Positions 38,827 to 49,594 of a stretch of DNA of 64,000 bases are shown here, in pieces. Below the pieces are notes generated by a model. That model was not told the DNA's origin and did no database searches. It worked only from the letters and a program-made list of their open reading frames with translations. The position numbers were made by a program, and so were the translations under genes. The stretch comes from Strigops habroptila (lineage: Eukaryota > Chordata > Aves > Psittaciformes > Psittacidae), in assembly GCF_004027225.2 (NCBI RefSeq), contig NC_044289.2:9837761-9901760 (forward strand). Reading direction: 5' to 3'. Positions within the stretch are counted from its first letter, which is position 1, and every line of letters starts with the position of its first letter.

Positions 38827-38916
38827 CTGGTGCATCAGACGTGATCTGGCTTGGAATAGCAAGAAATCAACACTGTCGCTCTGATGGGGAAAAAATTTAG
38901 TCATCATTTACACCAG
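38827..38916 (-). ncRNA. Box C/D snoRNA, copy C
   Basis: A 90-nt RNA differing from copies A and B at two bases, both in the segment upstream of box D (GCTATTCC for GCTGTTCC, and CACGT for CATGT). Boxes, stem and the 72-nt distance to the exon C acceptor are intact, so it should be processed normally. Confidence 0.87.
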
Positions 38917-40112
38917 CAGGTCCCATGGGGTTATGTGGCTGCACACCCACAGCAGCCGTGCCACACTCCCACCTCTCCCAGCAGACTCATGGGCACTGAG
39001 TGAATTCATGCAAATCCTTCCCCCAAAAGAGCTGGCTGATTGGCATGTTTAACAGGCACATGGGATGGAAATACTACAAAAACCCAGAGAAAACAGTGAT
39101 GTATGGGGCTTCAGCAGCAGAGCACAAGACAGATGTAACAGAAAAGGAGGAGGCAGGAAAGAGGTAAGAAGTTACACATTCCTGCAGGCGCAGCCTTTAT
39201 GGCCATGTGAGGCTTCCACCTTCCAATGCAAAGGTAGGTCAGCTGGGCCATGAACAAGGCACAGGCCATACAGTGAACACTACTACACACCTACCAGCAA
39301 CGGGCAGGGCAGGAAAACTCCAGAAGCAGCCCCTCCTCCGAGGGCCCACTGCAAGCAGCCCAGCTCTGCCCCATGCCAGGCCTGCAGCACAGCCCCATGT
39401 GCTTCCAGCAATGCCTGGTCCCCAGCTCGCTGGCCACAGGGCACTGAGCACTCAACCCACTGCCCCTCCCAGGCTGTGGACTTCTTGACCTGCTGGATCT
39501 GCCACCTTGCACACAATGGGAGTGAGACGAAGCAAAAAGGGCCTGGTGGCAAGGCTTCTGCAGGAGAAAACCCTCTCTGCTCTCAACTCCACAGAATATG
39601 CGCTAGTGGTCATACCTACATATCTAAAAGAATCACATTATCATTAGGGCTGGAAGAGACCTCTAGAGATCATCTAATCCAACACCCGTGCCAAGGCAGG
39701 GCCACCTAGAGCATGTTACACAGGAACGTGCCCAGGTGGGTTTTGAACGTCTCCAGACAGGGAGACTCCACAACCTCCCTGGGCAGCCTGTTTCAGCGCT
39801 CTGCCACCCTCGCCATGAAGCAGTTCTTCCTCATGTTGAGGTTAAACTTCTCGTAGTTTAGTTTATTGCCACTGCTCCTAGTCCTGAAAAGAGTCTAGCA
39901 CCATCCTCCTGGCACCCACCTTTGAGATATTTATATGCATTAATGAGATCCCCTCTCAGTGCTCTCTAGACTTAACAGGCCCAGAGACTAAACGTCCCCA
40001 GGGACACCAACCTGACAAAGCATTGCAGAAGCAACTCATTAACTCTTCTGAAAAATAATTTAAGAAGTACCTATTTTTAAGCCAGTGAGGCACAGTTATT
40101 TTAACGACTTAC
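38917..40112 (-). other. Host intron between exon D and snoRNA C
   Basis: The longest host intron in the unit array, about 1.2 kb. The first 60 bases beyond snoRNA C repeat the unit flank, then homology stops. The interval 39629-40000 is a CR1 insertion. The rest (39000-39628) shows only chance frames. Confidence 0.7.
39629..40000 (-). mobile_element. CR1 retroposon, 3' part
   Basis: GGGCTGGAAGAGACCTCTAG..ATCATCTAATCCAACACC begins the element (reverse complement of the 3' end). It continues through CAGGTGGGTTTTGAACGTCT, CTCCACAACCTCCCTGGGCA and AGTTCTTCCTCATGTTGAGG to GAGATCCCCTCTCAGTGCTC, a long recognisable stretch of CR1 near its 3' end. It lies in the host-gene intron in the same orientation as the host transcript. 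Confidence 0.95.
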
Positions 40113-40208
40113 CATTCCCCCTTGCCAGAGGCTCATGCATGGCAGAGTAAACAAGGAAACTGCTCTCCTCGCACGCCTGACCCTGCGGCATCAGGTCTCC
40201 CGGAGGCC
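40113..40208 (-). ncRNA. snoRNA host exon D (exon 2 of the gene)
   Basis: The acceptor is CTTCCCTTGCAG|GGCCTCC and the donor GGGAATG|GTAAGTCG; 96 nt, shorter and more diverged than A-C but alignable at its 3' half (TTGTTTACTCTGCCATG and the GGAATG|GTAAGTC donor). It contains the stop of a short spliced ORF at 40135-40133. Confidence 0.75.
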
Positions 40209-40510
40209 CTGCAAGGGAAGCCGAAGGGAACAGTAAGCACCGGGTCTCACAAGTGCCTGGCACCCAGCGGCGCTTCCCGCCGGTGCATCAGACACGACCT
40301 GGCTTGAACAGTGAGAATCAACACTGTCGCTCTGACGGGGAAAAAACTGTCATCAGCGGCACCAGCGAGCCCCCGGCCCGGCCAGGGGAACCACCATCAC
40401 CTCCCCGCGAAAGGCGGCCAGGCGATCGCTTACCGAGAAGCGCCGCAGGAGCGCGGAGCAGAGCCCTTGGGGACAGGGCCCCCGAGGCTGGACGGGGAAG
40501 AGGCGGCCAT
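40133..40510 (-). CDS. Short spliced ORF at the 5' end of the snoRNA host transcript
   Basis: An ATG at 40510-40508 in a strong context (GGC-ATG-G) opens 25 codons in exon 1 (MAASSPSSLGGPVPK...), joins across 40434/40208 as an Arg codon and stops at TGA 40135-40133 in exon D, about 51 residues in all. No family resemblance. With three more exon junctions downstream, the stop should read as premature, so the likely consequence is nonsense-mediated decay of the spliced host RNA, as in other snoRNA host genes. It depends on the predicted exon 1 being right. Confidence 0.3.
40280..40365 (-). ncRNA. Box C/D snoRNA, copy D (diverged, promoter-proximal)
   Basis: An 86-nt RNA. Box C is CTGATGA and box D CTGA; the terminal stem CTGGTGC/GCACCGG keeps seven pairs through G-C and one G-U pair, despite several changes from copies A-C. 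The block TCAGAGCGACAGTGTTGATT is unchanged in all four copies, as is TTTTTTCCCC. The 3' end lies 71 nt above the exon D acceptor and the 5' end 68 nt below the exon 1 donor. Confidence 0.85.
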
Positions 40511-40707
40511 GCCACTAGGCCTTGCGGCCCCGCCGCTCCCTCAGCGGGTGGGCATGGAAACGAGGCCGGCGGCCGCCAGAAGCCCGCCCAGGCAGGATAG
40601 GCTACCAGGAAGGGGCAGAAAAGAAAGGCCCAGGACCCACCAACCCGCCGACCGCGTCGGGAGCCTACCCACGACCCACAATCACCTCAGTCACGCCGGA
40701 GCAAGAG
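40434..40707 (-). ncRNA. snoRNA host exon 1 (predicted)
   Basis: Predicted from a start in CCCTCTTGC, 30 nt below TATAAAG, to a strong donor GCTTCTCG|GTAAGCG at 40434/40433. Earlier weak donors (GTGATT, GTAGGC near 40660-40690) would make a shorter exon 1. The 5' end is inferred from promoter geometry. Confidence 0.5.
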
Positions 40708-40737
40708 GGCGACAGGCCCCACGCGAGGCACTTTATA
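40701..40737 (-). promoter_or_regulatory. TATA box and 5'TOP-like start
   Basis: TATAAAG reads on the minus strand at 40737-40731. Thirty bases further is CCCTCTTGC (40709-40701), a C followed by pyrimidines as at the start of TOP transcripts. TATA plus TOP is characteristic of ribosomal-protein and snoRNA host promoters. Confidence 0.6.
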
Positions 40738-41949
40738 GGGTCCTCGGGGCCCGCCCCGGCCCCGCCCGCGCCGAGGCAGGAGGGCGGGCTCCGGCGCCAT
40801 GTTGGGCGGTGCTGCCCGAGCTGCGTGAGGGGATGGTTTCCTTTTTCATCTTACCTTCGTCTGCCCGTGGATGGGTTCCCGCTCCTCTGGGAGGCCGTGG
40901 GCAGAGCCGTCCGCTCTCCACTGCGGGAGGCTCGGAGCCGGTGTCCCGGGGTGCGCTCGGCAGCGCGGGCGGCCGCGGCCGCCATTTCGCGGCGAAGGGC
41001 AGGACGGGTGCGGGGCGTGCTCGGCCGCGCCGCTGCGCCCTGGCCCCGCTCGTCTCATGGCGGTGCGCGCGTGTGGAGTCTGCAGGCCCACCCCGCTGTG
41101 CCCGGGCTTCATGTGGGGAGACGGGCTGATGCCGGCTTAAACAAGTATTTCATTGTGTATAAAGATGTGGACAAGGCTACAAGGTCAGGCGTGCAACAAG
41201 AGGACCACATGTTTTCTCTCAAATAGATGTGGGCCTTTCTCCTGTCAATAAGGCCCGAGAAATAGGTAAACAGCTGCAAAAGGAAACAGCTAAAGGAGCT
41301 TTTCAGAGTTATAAACTAGCCTGTTTGTAACTGTAGTTAATTGGCAAGACTTCCAGTGTCCTTAACTAACAGATTTCTATAAAAGGGTAAAAATGAGTAG
41401 GGGTATTTCTCACCAAGTGACCCCCAAAGACCATTCCTCAAATTCACAGCGTTTGCGCTATGGCTTTATCTACCAAAATTACCATATGCTATGAGTAACA
41501 AGAATTGCGTGGGCATTTTCTGGAATTATGATGAATATGCATATAATAAAGGTATATAAGCTGTAAACTGTCTCTTCTGGGTGTGCATGGTAGGCAGAGC
41601 GATCCCCTCTGCACCCAATACCATAATAATGTTGGCTTTCTAACCTATCGTTCTGCATAGAAAGTTTATTTCCGAGATTTCGGTGACAGGGTGAAGGCGG
41701 GAGGGTGCAGCCATGTGCCTGTCCCTGCACTCGGAGTTGGGTCCTGTGGCTGCAGCCTCCCACCCAGATCTGGCACCAGCACCACGGGGCAGCCTTGGGT
41801 CCTGCTTCAAGTGCTGGTACACACCATGTGTCACACTGCAGGGGGGTCCAGAGACAAACAGATGCTTGTGGCATCAGTACATGTAATGTGCTTTGCTGGG
41901 ATGGGCGGGTATAGCTTTGGAAATTAACTTTTTTTTTATTTTCCTTTTA

Positions 41950-42045
41950 GAAAAAAATTAGGTTCAGAGGCGTTTAGTGACTTGTCCAAAGGCATGTGCA
42001 AGTGCAGTGGCAACATCAAGCCAGTGATCCAACCTTAATCCAGAG
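41950..42045 (-). mobile_element. MIR-like CORE-SINE remnant
   Basis: AGGTTCAGAGGCGTTTAGTG followed by ACTTGTCCAAAGGCATGTGC and AAGTGCAGTGGCAAC follows the reverse complement of MIR (cagagaggttaagtgacttgcccaaggtcacacagc..agtggcag). Confidence 0.7.
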
Positions 42046-45000
42046 CAGGAGCCCCCAAACAGGTAACTGAAGGACTGGCTGCTATACCACTGTCCCTCTC
42101 CCAGTTCAGGCTCCTGCTGATGCGCGACTGGTTCTGCTCAAGTTCGTGTCACTTAGAGGATGCCCACTGCAGTTTGGAGAACACAGCACAGCAGCAGTTA
42201 CCTTGCTTTTAGGTGGCCATAGACAGGCAATTTGTGTTGTGTTAAATAGGTTGCCACTGAGTAATGTGAGGAATGGAACAGAGAGCAAAGGATGTGTCTT
42301 GAATGAGAACAGCCTGGCTTGTAACCCAAGCACTGCTGTGCGCTGCGATTTTATAGCTATAAATTCACCTCGGAAATGGGGCATGAAGGTCAGCCAAGCA
42401 CAGCGTTTATCCCTCACCAGAGTCGCTGCATAGTAGAGGGTGCCACCGTATGATTCAGAAGTGTTCTCCAGCCATGGGCCCCCCTCCCAGCACCTCCTGG
42501 GGAAGGTAGGAAATTTTGTCACTAGAGTAAGACCAACTAAAGAGATGGAGTTGAAATGGAGTCAGAGTGCTAAGAGGCAGGAGGACAGGCAAGGGAAGGC
42601 ACAAAGCCATATACCAGTTTTCCATTGGCAGGGTGGTCTTTTGGGGTGAACACAGGAGTTGCAACAACCCTGAGTTACGCAGTAAGCAGCTCTGGTCTAG
42701 ACTAGCTCAACATCATGTAATTGCTCCATGCTTTAGTTTTTTCTCTTTGTAAAATACACACTGGTTATGCTGAGGCACCAGGCATAGCAGTTCAGTTGCT
42801 CACTCGCTCACTCGGAGTTGCATGAAATGGGATGTGGGATTTGTCACCTCAGTGCTTCAGCAAACCAGCCCTTACTTTGGTATCAAGCTTCTACTAACTG
42901 AACAAGGATTCAGTGGCAAGGGAACCAGATCAGGCTGATTGCAAGGTGAATATGTCCTCCGGGACCAATGGAAGGGGTAGTTCAAGGATGGTGCTTGAAA
43001 CGTGATGAGAACAAGAAAAGGCACGTGGTCAATTTGTTGGCTAGTTTGCAGGCGTACAGCTGAGGCTCTGCAAATCTGCCAAGAGAAGCCACGTGAGGTA
43101 TTTTAGACACTCTGAAATGAGTAAGCCTATCTTGTTTAATTCACCTCCCTGTCTAGTAGTATCTACAGACATAAATACCACAAGTACATATATAGGCCTT
43201 ACAGTGTGTTTGGTGTAACACTGCATAATTCAGCTACCCATTAAAATGCTTTTACCAAATTAAACGTGCTTGTAGGCAACTAATTCTTGAAAGCAGCTTA
43301 TCAAACAGGACCTGTGGAATAAATCTCAATCCCATTAATCCAAGTTCCAGAACACCAAAAGATGAAAAGACAATCATGAAGGACATTTTAAGAGGATTAC
43401 AGGGAAAACTAATCTTGTTACGCTGCAAACCCATGTCACGTGCAAGAGGAACTGTGAATGTGATTTGTGTTGCCTAGCTTGGCAAGGAAGGAAAAATGGG
43501 AAGATCTGGGATGTTAAACAGCTGCAGCAGAGCTTAGTATCAAATTTACTTGACTTCACTGGGTTTTATTCTCCGTGTCAGAAAATGTTGAAAATCTCTT
43601 TAGCTAGATGAGTTCTTCAGCTCAGTCAGGGCTCGTTGTAGCGAGACTCATTTGAGTGAGGAAGTTCCTCAAGAGGCAGCAAAAGTCAGAACATACACAA
43701 GTCCCAGTTCTCTTTATTACTTACTTGGGGAGGGACCTCTCCTGTGGCGCATTGCTGGCCAGATCAGGCAGCACATGAAGGCTTCACAGCCGATTAGCAG
43801 GACTTCTGGCTGCAGGACTGCTCTGTGCTTTTCTTGCACAGGCTGGTTATTCCCAGCAGTTATTCCCTGTGCGTGCTCTGGTAGGAGTCACACACTCTGC
43901 CTAGCCTTACATGAGTGGCTAAAGCCAAGGAAAGAGGTTGAAAGGCAGTTTAGTCACGTGCATTGTTTTAAAAGTACCACGACTTCTGAAGAGTGCTTTT
44001 GCATTGTATGCCAGCCTTCACAGGGACATGTTTTCAGCTTCTTCTGAACGCCAACACTGAGTGCTAGCAGAGAATCATTCTTTTCTGTAGGAAGGGGAAA
44101 CCTGATGAAAGAAGAAATGTTTCTGAATTGCTAAACAAGACCTTGTTAATCTCATGGGATGATTAAATATTTCACATGCCGGCATCCAACTGCTACATTG
44201 TTGCGATTCAGGGTTTTTCTTTTCAATCAGAACTGAATATTGCAGAAAGCCAAATTTTAATTGGGATGCAACCTCTGACTTCCCAACATAATAACCTGAA
44301 CTGAAACCCCCGTACCAGATGTCTCCAATATTCAAGAAAATTCTAATACAGATTGTAATTTTCTAGCATAAAGTTTTGTAAGATAATAAAAATAATAACA
44401 AAAAACAAGCTGTGCATCACAAGCCATGAAAAGATCTCTCTGAACTGTTGTGTCAGCAACTTCACTGTGGAGTATTATAGTAATAAAATAGTGCACTGAC
44501 AGGGTATTGGGAAAAAAAAAGTGTGAGCATGTGCCAAATCTCACACCCTGGTCTTCTGGACTATGAAAAATTCCAAATACAAAATTCACAGAATGGCTTA
44601 AAGGGCAGTAAGAAAGAAACTGCCATAGTTTGGTTGTGGAGCCAGAATTTTTCCAGCCTGCAGCTACAACTAGAAACAAATGAAGACTCTGAATGACCCA
44701 GCTGAGTTTAAGTAAGAGACCCAACAGGGAGATGTATTCAGATTTACCAGTTTAATAGGCCTAGTTGCACAGACATTATGTTCTCTTTTTTTCCTTTCTC
44801 CAGACTGTCATGGGTTTCCATCCAGAAATGACAGAAATGGATCACAGCTGCAGTGCGACTGTAGCAGGATCTTCAGGCCAGTTTGCAGCAGCAGGTTTAG
44901 AGGTCAGTAGCTATGGATCACAAGAGACACAAAGCACTCATATGGAGAGATCCCAACATTCATTTTTTCATGAACACAAGTCTTACCTAGGGACACTGCA

Positions 45001-48000
45001 CTGAGTCAGGGTCAGTGCAGAGCACTACACCTTGCAGGACTAGGTCCTTTGCTGATTTTTATGCATCTGCTCAGGTTTAGTTTTGTTCAAAATGTTATAA
45101 CAGTATTTCCAAGCTCAGATAAACCATTTAAAACGTGGAAACAATAAATGCCTGTTGGACAAGCAACTGCCTTGTTAACAGCTTTGTACTGAGGATACAG
45201 CAATTTCTGATGCTGCATGACACCAGTTAAGATCTTGCAAAATTACTGGCTAATCTCTACAGAAAACATTTTTGGAGGGAGAAGGGAGCTTTGTTGGCTT
45301 ACAGATTACTTTGTGATTATTAGCAAATGCATTTTACATAGGCATCGATGAAAGACACTGCTCTGTCAGAAAGAGATGGAACAAAAGACAAAGGAAATGG
45401 TAGACTAATATGGTACTACTTAAAAGTTACTTTAGAAATGTTTATATCCTTCTTTATGTTGCAAAAATAACTAAGTGGTTTTAGTCCATTTACATGGGAG
45501 AAGTGTTTCAACTGCAGCATGTTGAAAGAACACGTGCAAGAACACATTACAAGACTTTTCAGCTTAACACAGGTGGAAATGCTTTGGCTCAAGAGGTAAA
45601 CAGCAGTTTAGTTCATCTGAACAGTGTGTTATTAGCTACGATCAGAAAGGCACCACATGCCTTGCTAGTGGCTTCTTGAGATCAGGGGGTGTCAAAATAA
45701 GCAGTACAGAATAAAGAGAAAACACATCTAGAAACTGAGTTCCCAGAGCAGAACCTGGAGCTATCTTCAAACAGCTCTATTTTTTGCACTGAGTATGACA
45801 ACACTCCAAGGTAGTCAGGTGAGGAGCACAGGACCTCACGCAGCCCTTATGGCGAGTACAGCTTGCTCTGTTTCCCGAGTTTGGAAGAACACCTCATAGA
45901 ACATTTTGTTGAAATGTGTTTCTCTCTAGGGAGAGGAAAGATACTTCATATGCTTCAGAGATGCAGGAATCTGTCCATCACAAGTGAGGTCGTCTTAAAG
46001 CCTGCTTTAACAGATGTTACTCTTCTAGGAGTAGCAGGAGTTCATGGAGAGGAGAGGAGGGGAGGGGAAGAGAGTAAGCATCTATAAAGTAAAACCACTA
46101 GTAGAAAGGGAGGAGTGAACATACCATATAGCTAAAGGCTAAAACAGGTTTTCAGAAGAAAGGGCCAACAAAAAATACTGATAGACAAGAAACAAGGAAG
46201 TAATGTCAGCATTTACAGGGAATTTGGAAACGCTTTTGGTCCATTCCCTTGCTGGATGGACCAGAGGACCGTGGGCTCAAGTGTGTGGAGTTGCAATATG
46301 TGCAAGCCTGTGCATATTCACGGTTTGAATACTGGTTGTGTGCCTGTTTGAAGGCGGACTAGCTTTGTTTAATGTCCAGCCTAAACACAAACACCACACT
46401 CCGCATGCGGCACAAGACCATTAAAACCAAGAAAGTTACATGCAGCTGACTGATGAATGACAAGACGTCTGCATTTGACCCAGTTTAAGTATCACTTTAA
46501 TCTAGGTACATCTTCCCTGTCTGCATACAATAATGGACCAGCAGAATGGGGAGGGGATAGACAGTAAAAGCTCTTAAATAACATTTTTTTCTCTTTTAAA
46601 CAAAAATCAGCTATAATTTCTACATCAGTCCTTTAGAGATGGAAATACAAGAAGTTAAAACGCTCACTGAAAACACCACTTAGCTTTGAAGTCAGTACAG
46701 TACAAGAGAAAGCACAACAGAGTTATTGCTAGAATGCTTAAAGAGACAATTATTTGAATGTAATTAGCCTTTGTGAGTTTGAAGTAGCACATTTTCTTCA
46801 AGTTTTTATCCACTTTAGTAATTAAAAGAACTTGGTGGCTCAACATTTTAGTAAGCTCCTCTACCTACTTACGCTTTAAAAGGAATTCACAAACTTCTTA
46901 TGCAAATGCAGTGGCAGTTTGTAGGACAGTTACACGGAATCTTATTTATGGCAAACTACTGATGGATTTATTTTTCCAGTGATGCTTTCCTTTCCCAGTT
47001 GTTTTTTCTAGGCAAGAGCTCAATGTTAAAACCAAACTGCTGCGTGAAGCCAACTATGAAAGCAGTGCTTAGCAACCAGACACAATACATATCTGTACTG
47101 TGATGTGCTTGGTTGTGGCTTTAAAATGGGAGAACAGCAATTTGGGAGACTGCACCCACAATAAAATAGGGACTAGAAATTAGCATCTCTTGTCCCAAAC
47201 AGATTTTGTATTTGGGCTTTGACATAAAACATATCAGAGGTTTTGTCCCTTAACATAGGGTTGGGATTGCCGCCTTTGGGAGCACTCATCTCCCTTCTGA
47301 GGGGGGGACAGGGAAAAAAAAAAAAAGAGGCATTTAAACATAAAAGACTATCTTTTGATTGGAAATAGTAAAGATAAATGAAAGAATGGTAGCAGAGGAT
47401 GAAAGCATTGAGAGCATACTCTGAAGAATATTTTCTGCATCATTAACACAGGACACTTAAAATCTAAAGCATCCCATATTAGCAGGTTGCTAAAAACACT
47501 GACATTGGAAGTGGGAGAATGACTGAAGTTTAAAAGCACTATAATTTTTTCATTGCTAATCAAATTTTATTTTTTTGCATTAGGATACTGCCAGTGGTAT
47601 AACAAAATAGTTATACTGGAGAATAGAATACACTCTTGATTAAGGTATTATTCACCATCTGTGTGCTTTTATTCAGTTCTAATCCACAGATTAAATGAAT
47701 ACCCTAGAGATTTTCATTTGCTCCAACAACTTATTTTTTTCCCAGCCTCTTTCCACAGGATGTTCAGTTCTTGCTCAGAAGTTCCTGAGTTTTAAATAAG
47801 TGTACGTGTCCATTTGACAGGTAAAGGGAAGCAATACGGGATGTCACAGCCACAGAGATAAATATGAGTGTTTTCAGATTTGTAACCACCTCTGAAGCAG
47901 CATTCCTTTGTCTGAGCTTAAACAAACAGTCTAAATAAAATCACATAAATATAGAAGCCCTTAAGGAAGGTATTACATCAACTCACACTTACTCTGTTGG

Positions 48001-49319
48001 TTTCTATCTGCAGACCTTCAAAATAAAAGAGCAAACAATTACATGGTTGCCTCACAAAAGATGATCCGTGAAGTGGTATACACACACCCTCTCCCTTCCT
48101 GCAGTTAGGCACTTTTGGAACCTCCACCATTTGTCTTCATACATTCAGACAGAATAAAACAATTTTTAACTTTGATCAGTGGGTTAGAACAGAATTTTGG
48201 TTTCATCCTTCAGCAAGGCAGTAATTGCAGTGGAACTCCATGTACAGCTACATTTTGTGTTACTGAAATTTGGCCAGAGAACTGACAACACAGATAACTG
48301 CCCTGCTGGCTCCAGACTCCCTAGCTGACTCCATTCACATAGGACTTATCCTAAACCAAAACAACAACAAAAAATTACAGGAATGTATTTTAATGTATTA
48401 TGGAATAAACGGGTATCACAGTGAATCCAGGCTAATTCACATTCTATAGGCACATTATAGCTATCCTACACGTCAACGTTCCCCAGAATAAATTTTCCAC
48501 AAATCCTTCTTTTCTGTAAGATCTCCATCCTGAAACCAAGAATGATGCATCATGAAAAGTCATATTTCTTCTTTTGGGGGGTCAGGACTTCCCACTAGTG
48601 AATAAAATATTCTGCTTTAAAAAAATTCCCTGACCAATTTTCGTTATTCCCCTTTAACTTTTATGTAATGCAGTTGTTTGCCTCAAGGACAGTAAACTGA
48701 CCCATTCAAGAAAGATGATACTCCAAAATCCCTGGATGAACATGGACTACCTTCCTTCTGGTACACCAACTTCAGCATGCAGCATGTTACTTCATACAGG
48801 AGACTTTTGAGCAGCAGTCTTCAAGCTCAGTAACAGAGCACTGGAACAGGCTTCATTTGCAGCACCATCTACTAAGCCACTCTTCATGTTCTTATACAGG
48901 GCATTAGGACCAGACATTTGCCTGCACCTCTTCAAAGAATAGTGGCACAGCACCATTCTTCTGACAATTACATGCAGCTGTATAATTGTATGAATAAGAA
49001 AAGGCTTGAAGGAAAGCAGTGCAAAACCTGATAGAATTTAGAGGTTGCCTTAAGGCTTTGAAATCTGAGAGAACAGTCATAAGTGCTTTCTTTCCAATAC
49101 CAGAAGATAACATGCAGACTGGAGTCTGTCAAAGTCTAGACATGTGAGGGAGTAGAGGCAGACAGGACATTTTCTTTGGTGAAGGAAAATGTATTACCTA
49201 CACTGTCAGGTCTCTGCTGATCTTAATTACAAGCTGACCTGCTGGAAAATGAACATCAGTATTTCCAGAATCTGGTTTCCAAACTCCTCAGCTACTTCCT
49301 TTGAGCCTGTATTCTCCAC

Positions 49320-49594
49320 ATGGGGAAGTAGGATGGGCAGGCATTAAGAAAGGTCCAAATGAACCTTTCAAGTTATATATAAGGAAGAAGTTCGTTACTG
49401 TGAGGGTGCTGAGGCACTGGAAGAGGTTGCCCAAAGAAATGGTGAATGCTCCATCCCTGGCAGTGTTCAAGGCCAGGTTGGACAGGGTCTTGAGCGACAT
49501 GGTCTAGTGTGAGGCATCCCTGCCCATGGCAGGGGTGTTGGAACTAGATGATCTTAAGGTCTTTTCCAACCCAACCCATTCTGTGATTCTATGA
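49320..49594 (+). mobile_element. CR1 retroposon 3' end
   Basis: Sense-oriented CR1: GGCACTGGAAGAGGTTGCCC, CCCTGGCAGTGTTCAAGGCC and AGGTTGGACAGGGTCTTGAG, then CATGGCAGGGGTGTTGGAAC and ending CATTCTGTGATTCTATGA. This is the avian-type CR1 terminus and supports a bird origin. Confidence 0.97.

Larger units (their letters stand above)
37030..40707 (-). ncRNA. Tandemly amplified box C/D snoRNA host gene (whole transcription unit)
   Basis: The minus strand shows a TATA box, a pyrimidine-rich start, a GC-rich first exon and four related unit exons (40208-40113, 38754-38621, 38221-38085, 37228-37094), each bounded by AG and GTAAGT. Each intron between them carries one box C/D snoRNA whose 3' end lies 71-74 nt above the next exon, the spacing typical of intronic C/D snoRNAs. 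Exons, introns and snoRNAs are all duplicated together; the three lower units are near-identical and the unit next to the promoter is diverged. The exons have stops in all frames apart from one short ORF at the 5' end, so this is a GAS5- or SNHG-type host, not a protein gene. I do not recognise it as a named locus. The 3' end is inferred from AATAAA signals at 37049-37060. Confidence 0.8.
40350..41120 (-). promoter_or_regulatory. CpG island of the snoRNA host gene
   Basis: Very CpG-dense sequence covering exon 1 and about 400 bp upstream. It includes a GGCCGCCATTTCGCGGCG stretch near 40975-40991 that resembles a YY1 site. The island extends well beyond the predicted start, so divergent transcription to the right is possible. 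Long frames here (up to 272 codons) are by-products of GC richness. Confidence 0.75.

Noticed and set aside
40311-41226. Plus-strand frames of 272 and 234 codons
   Set aside because: They cross snoRNA copy D and the host CpG island antisense to the transcript, are low-complexity Arg/Ala/Gly/Pro and have no family likeness.
42106-42522. 138-codon minus-strand frame
   Set aside because: No recognisable family, and a plus-strand frame of similar length overlaps it; likely chance.
44765-45004. Exon-like segment after TTTCCTTTCTCCAG on the plus strand
   Set aside because: The acceptor looks good and the frame is open for 79 codons, but there is no similarity or partner exon. Could be a lncRNA exon; not supportable.
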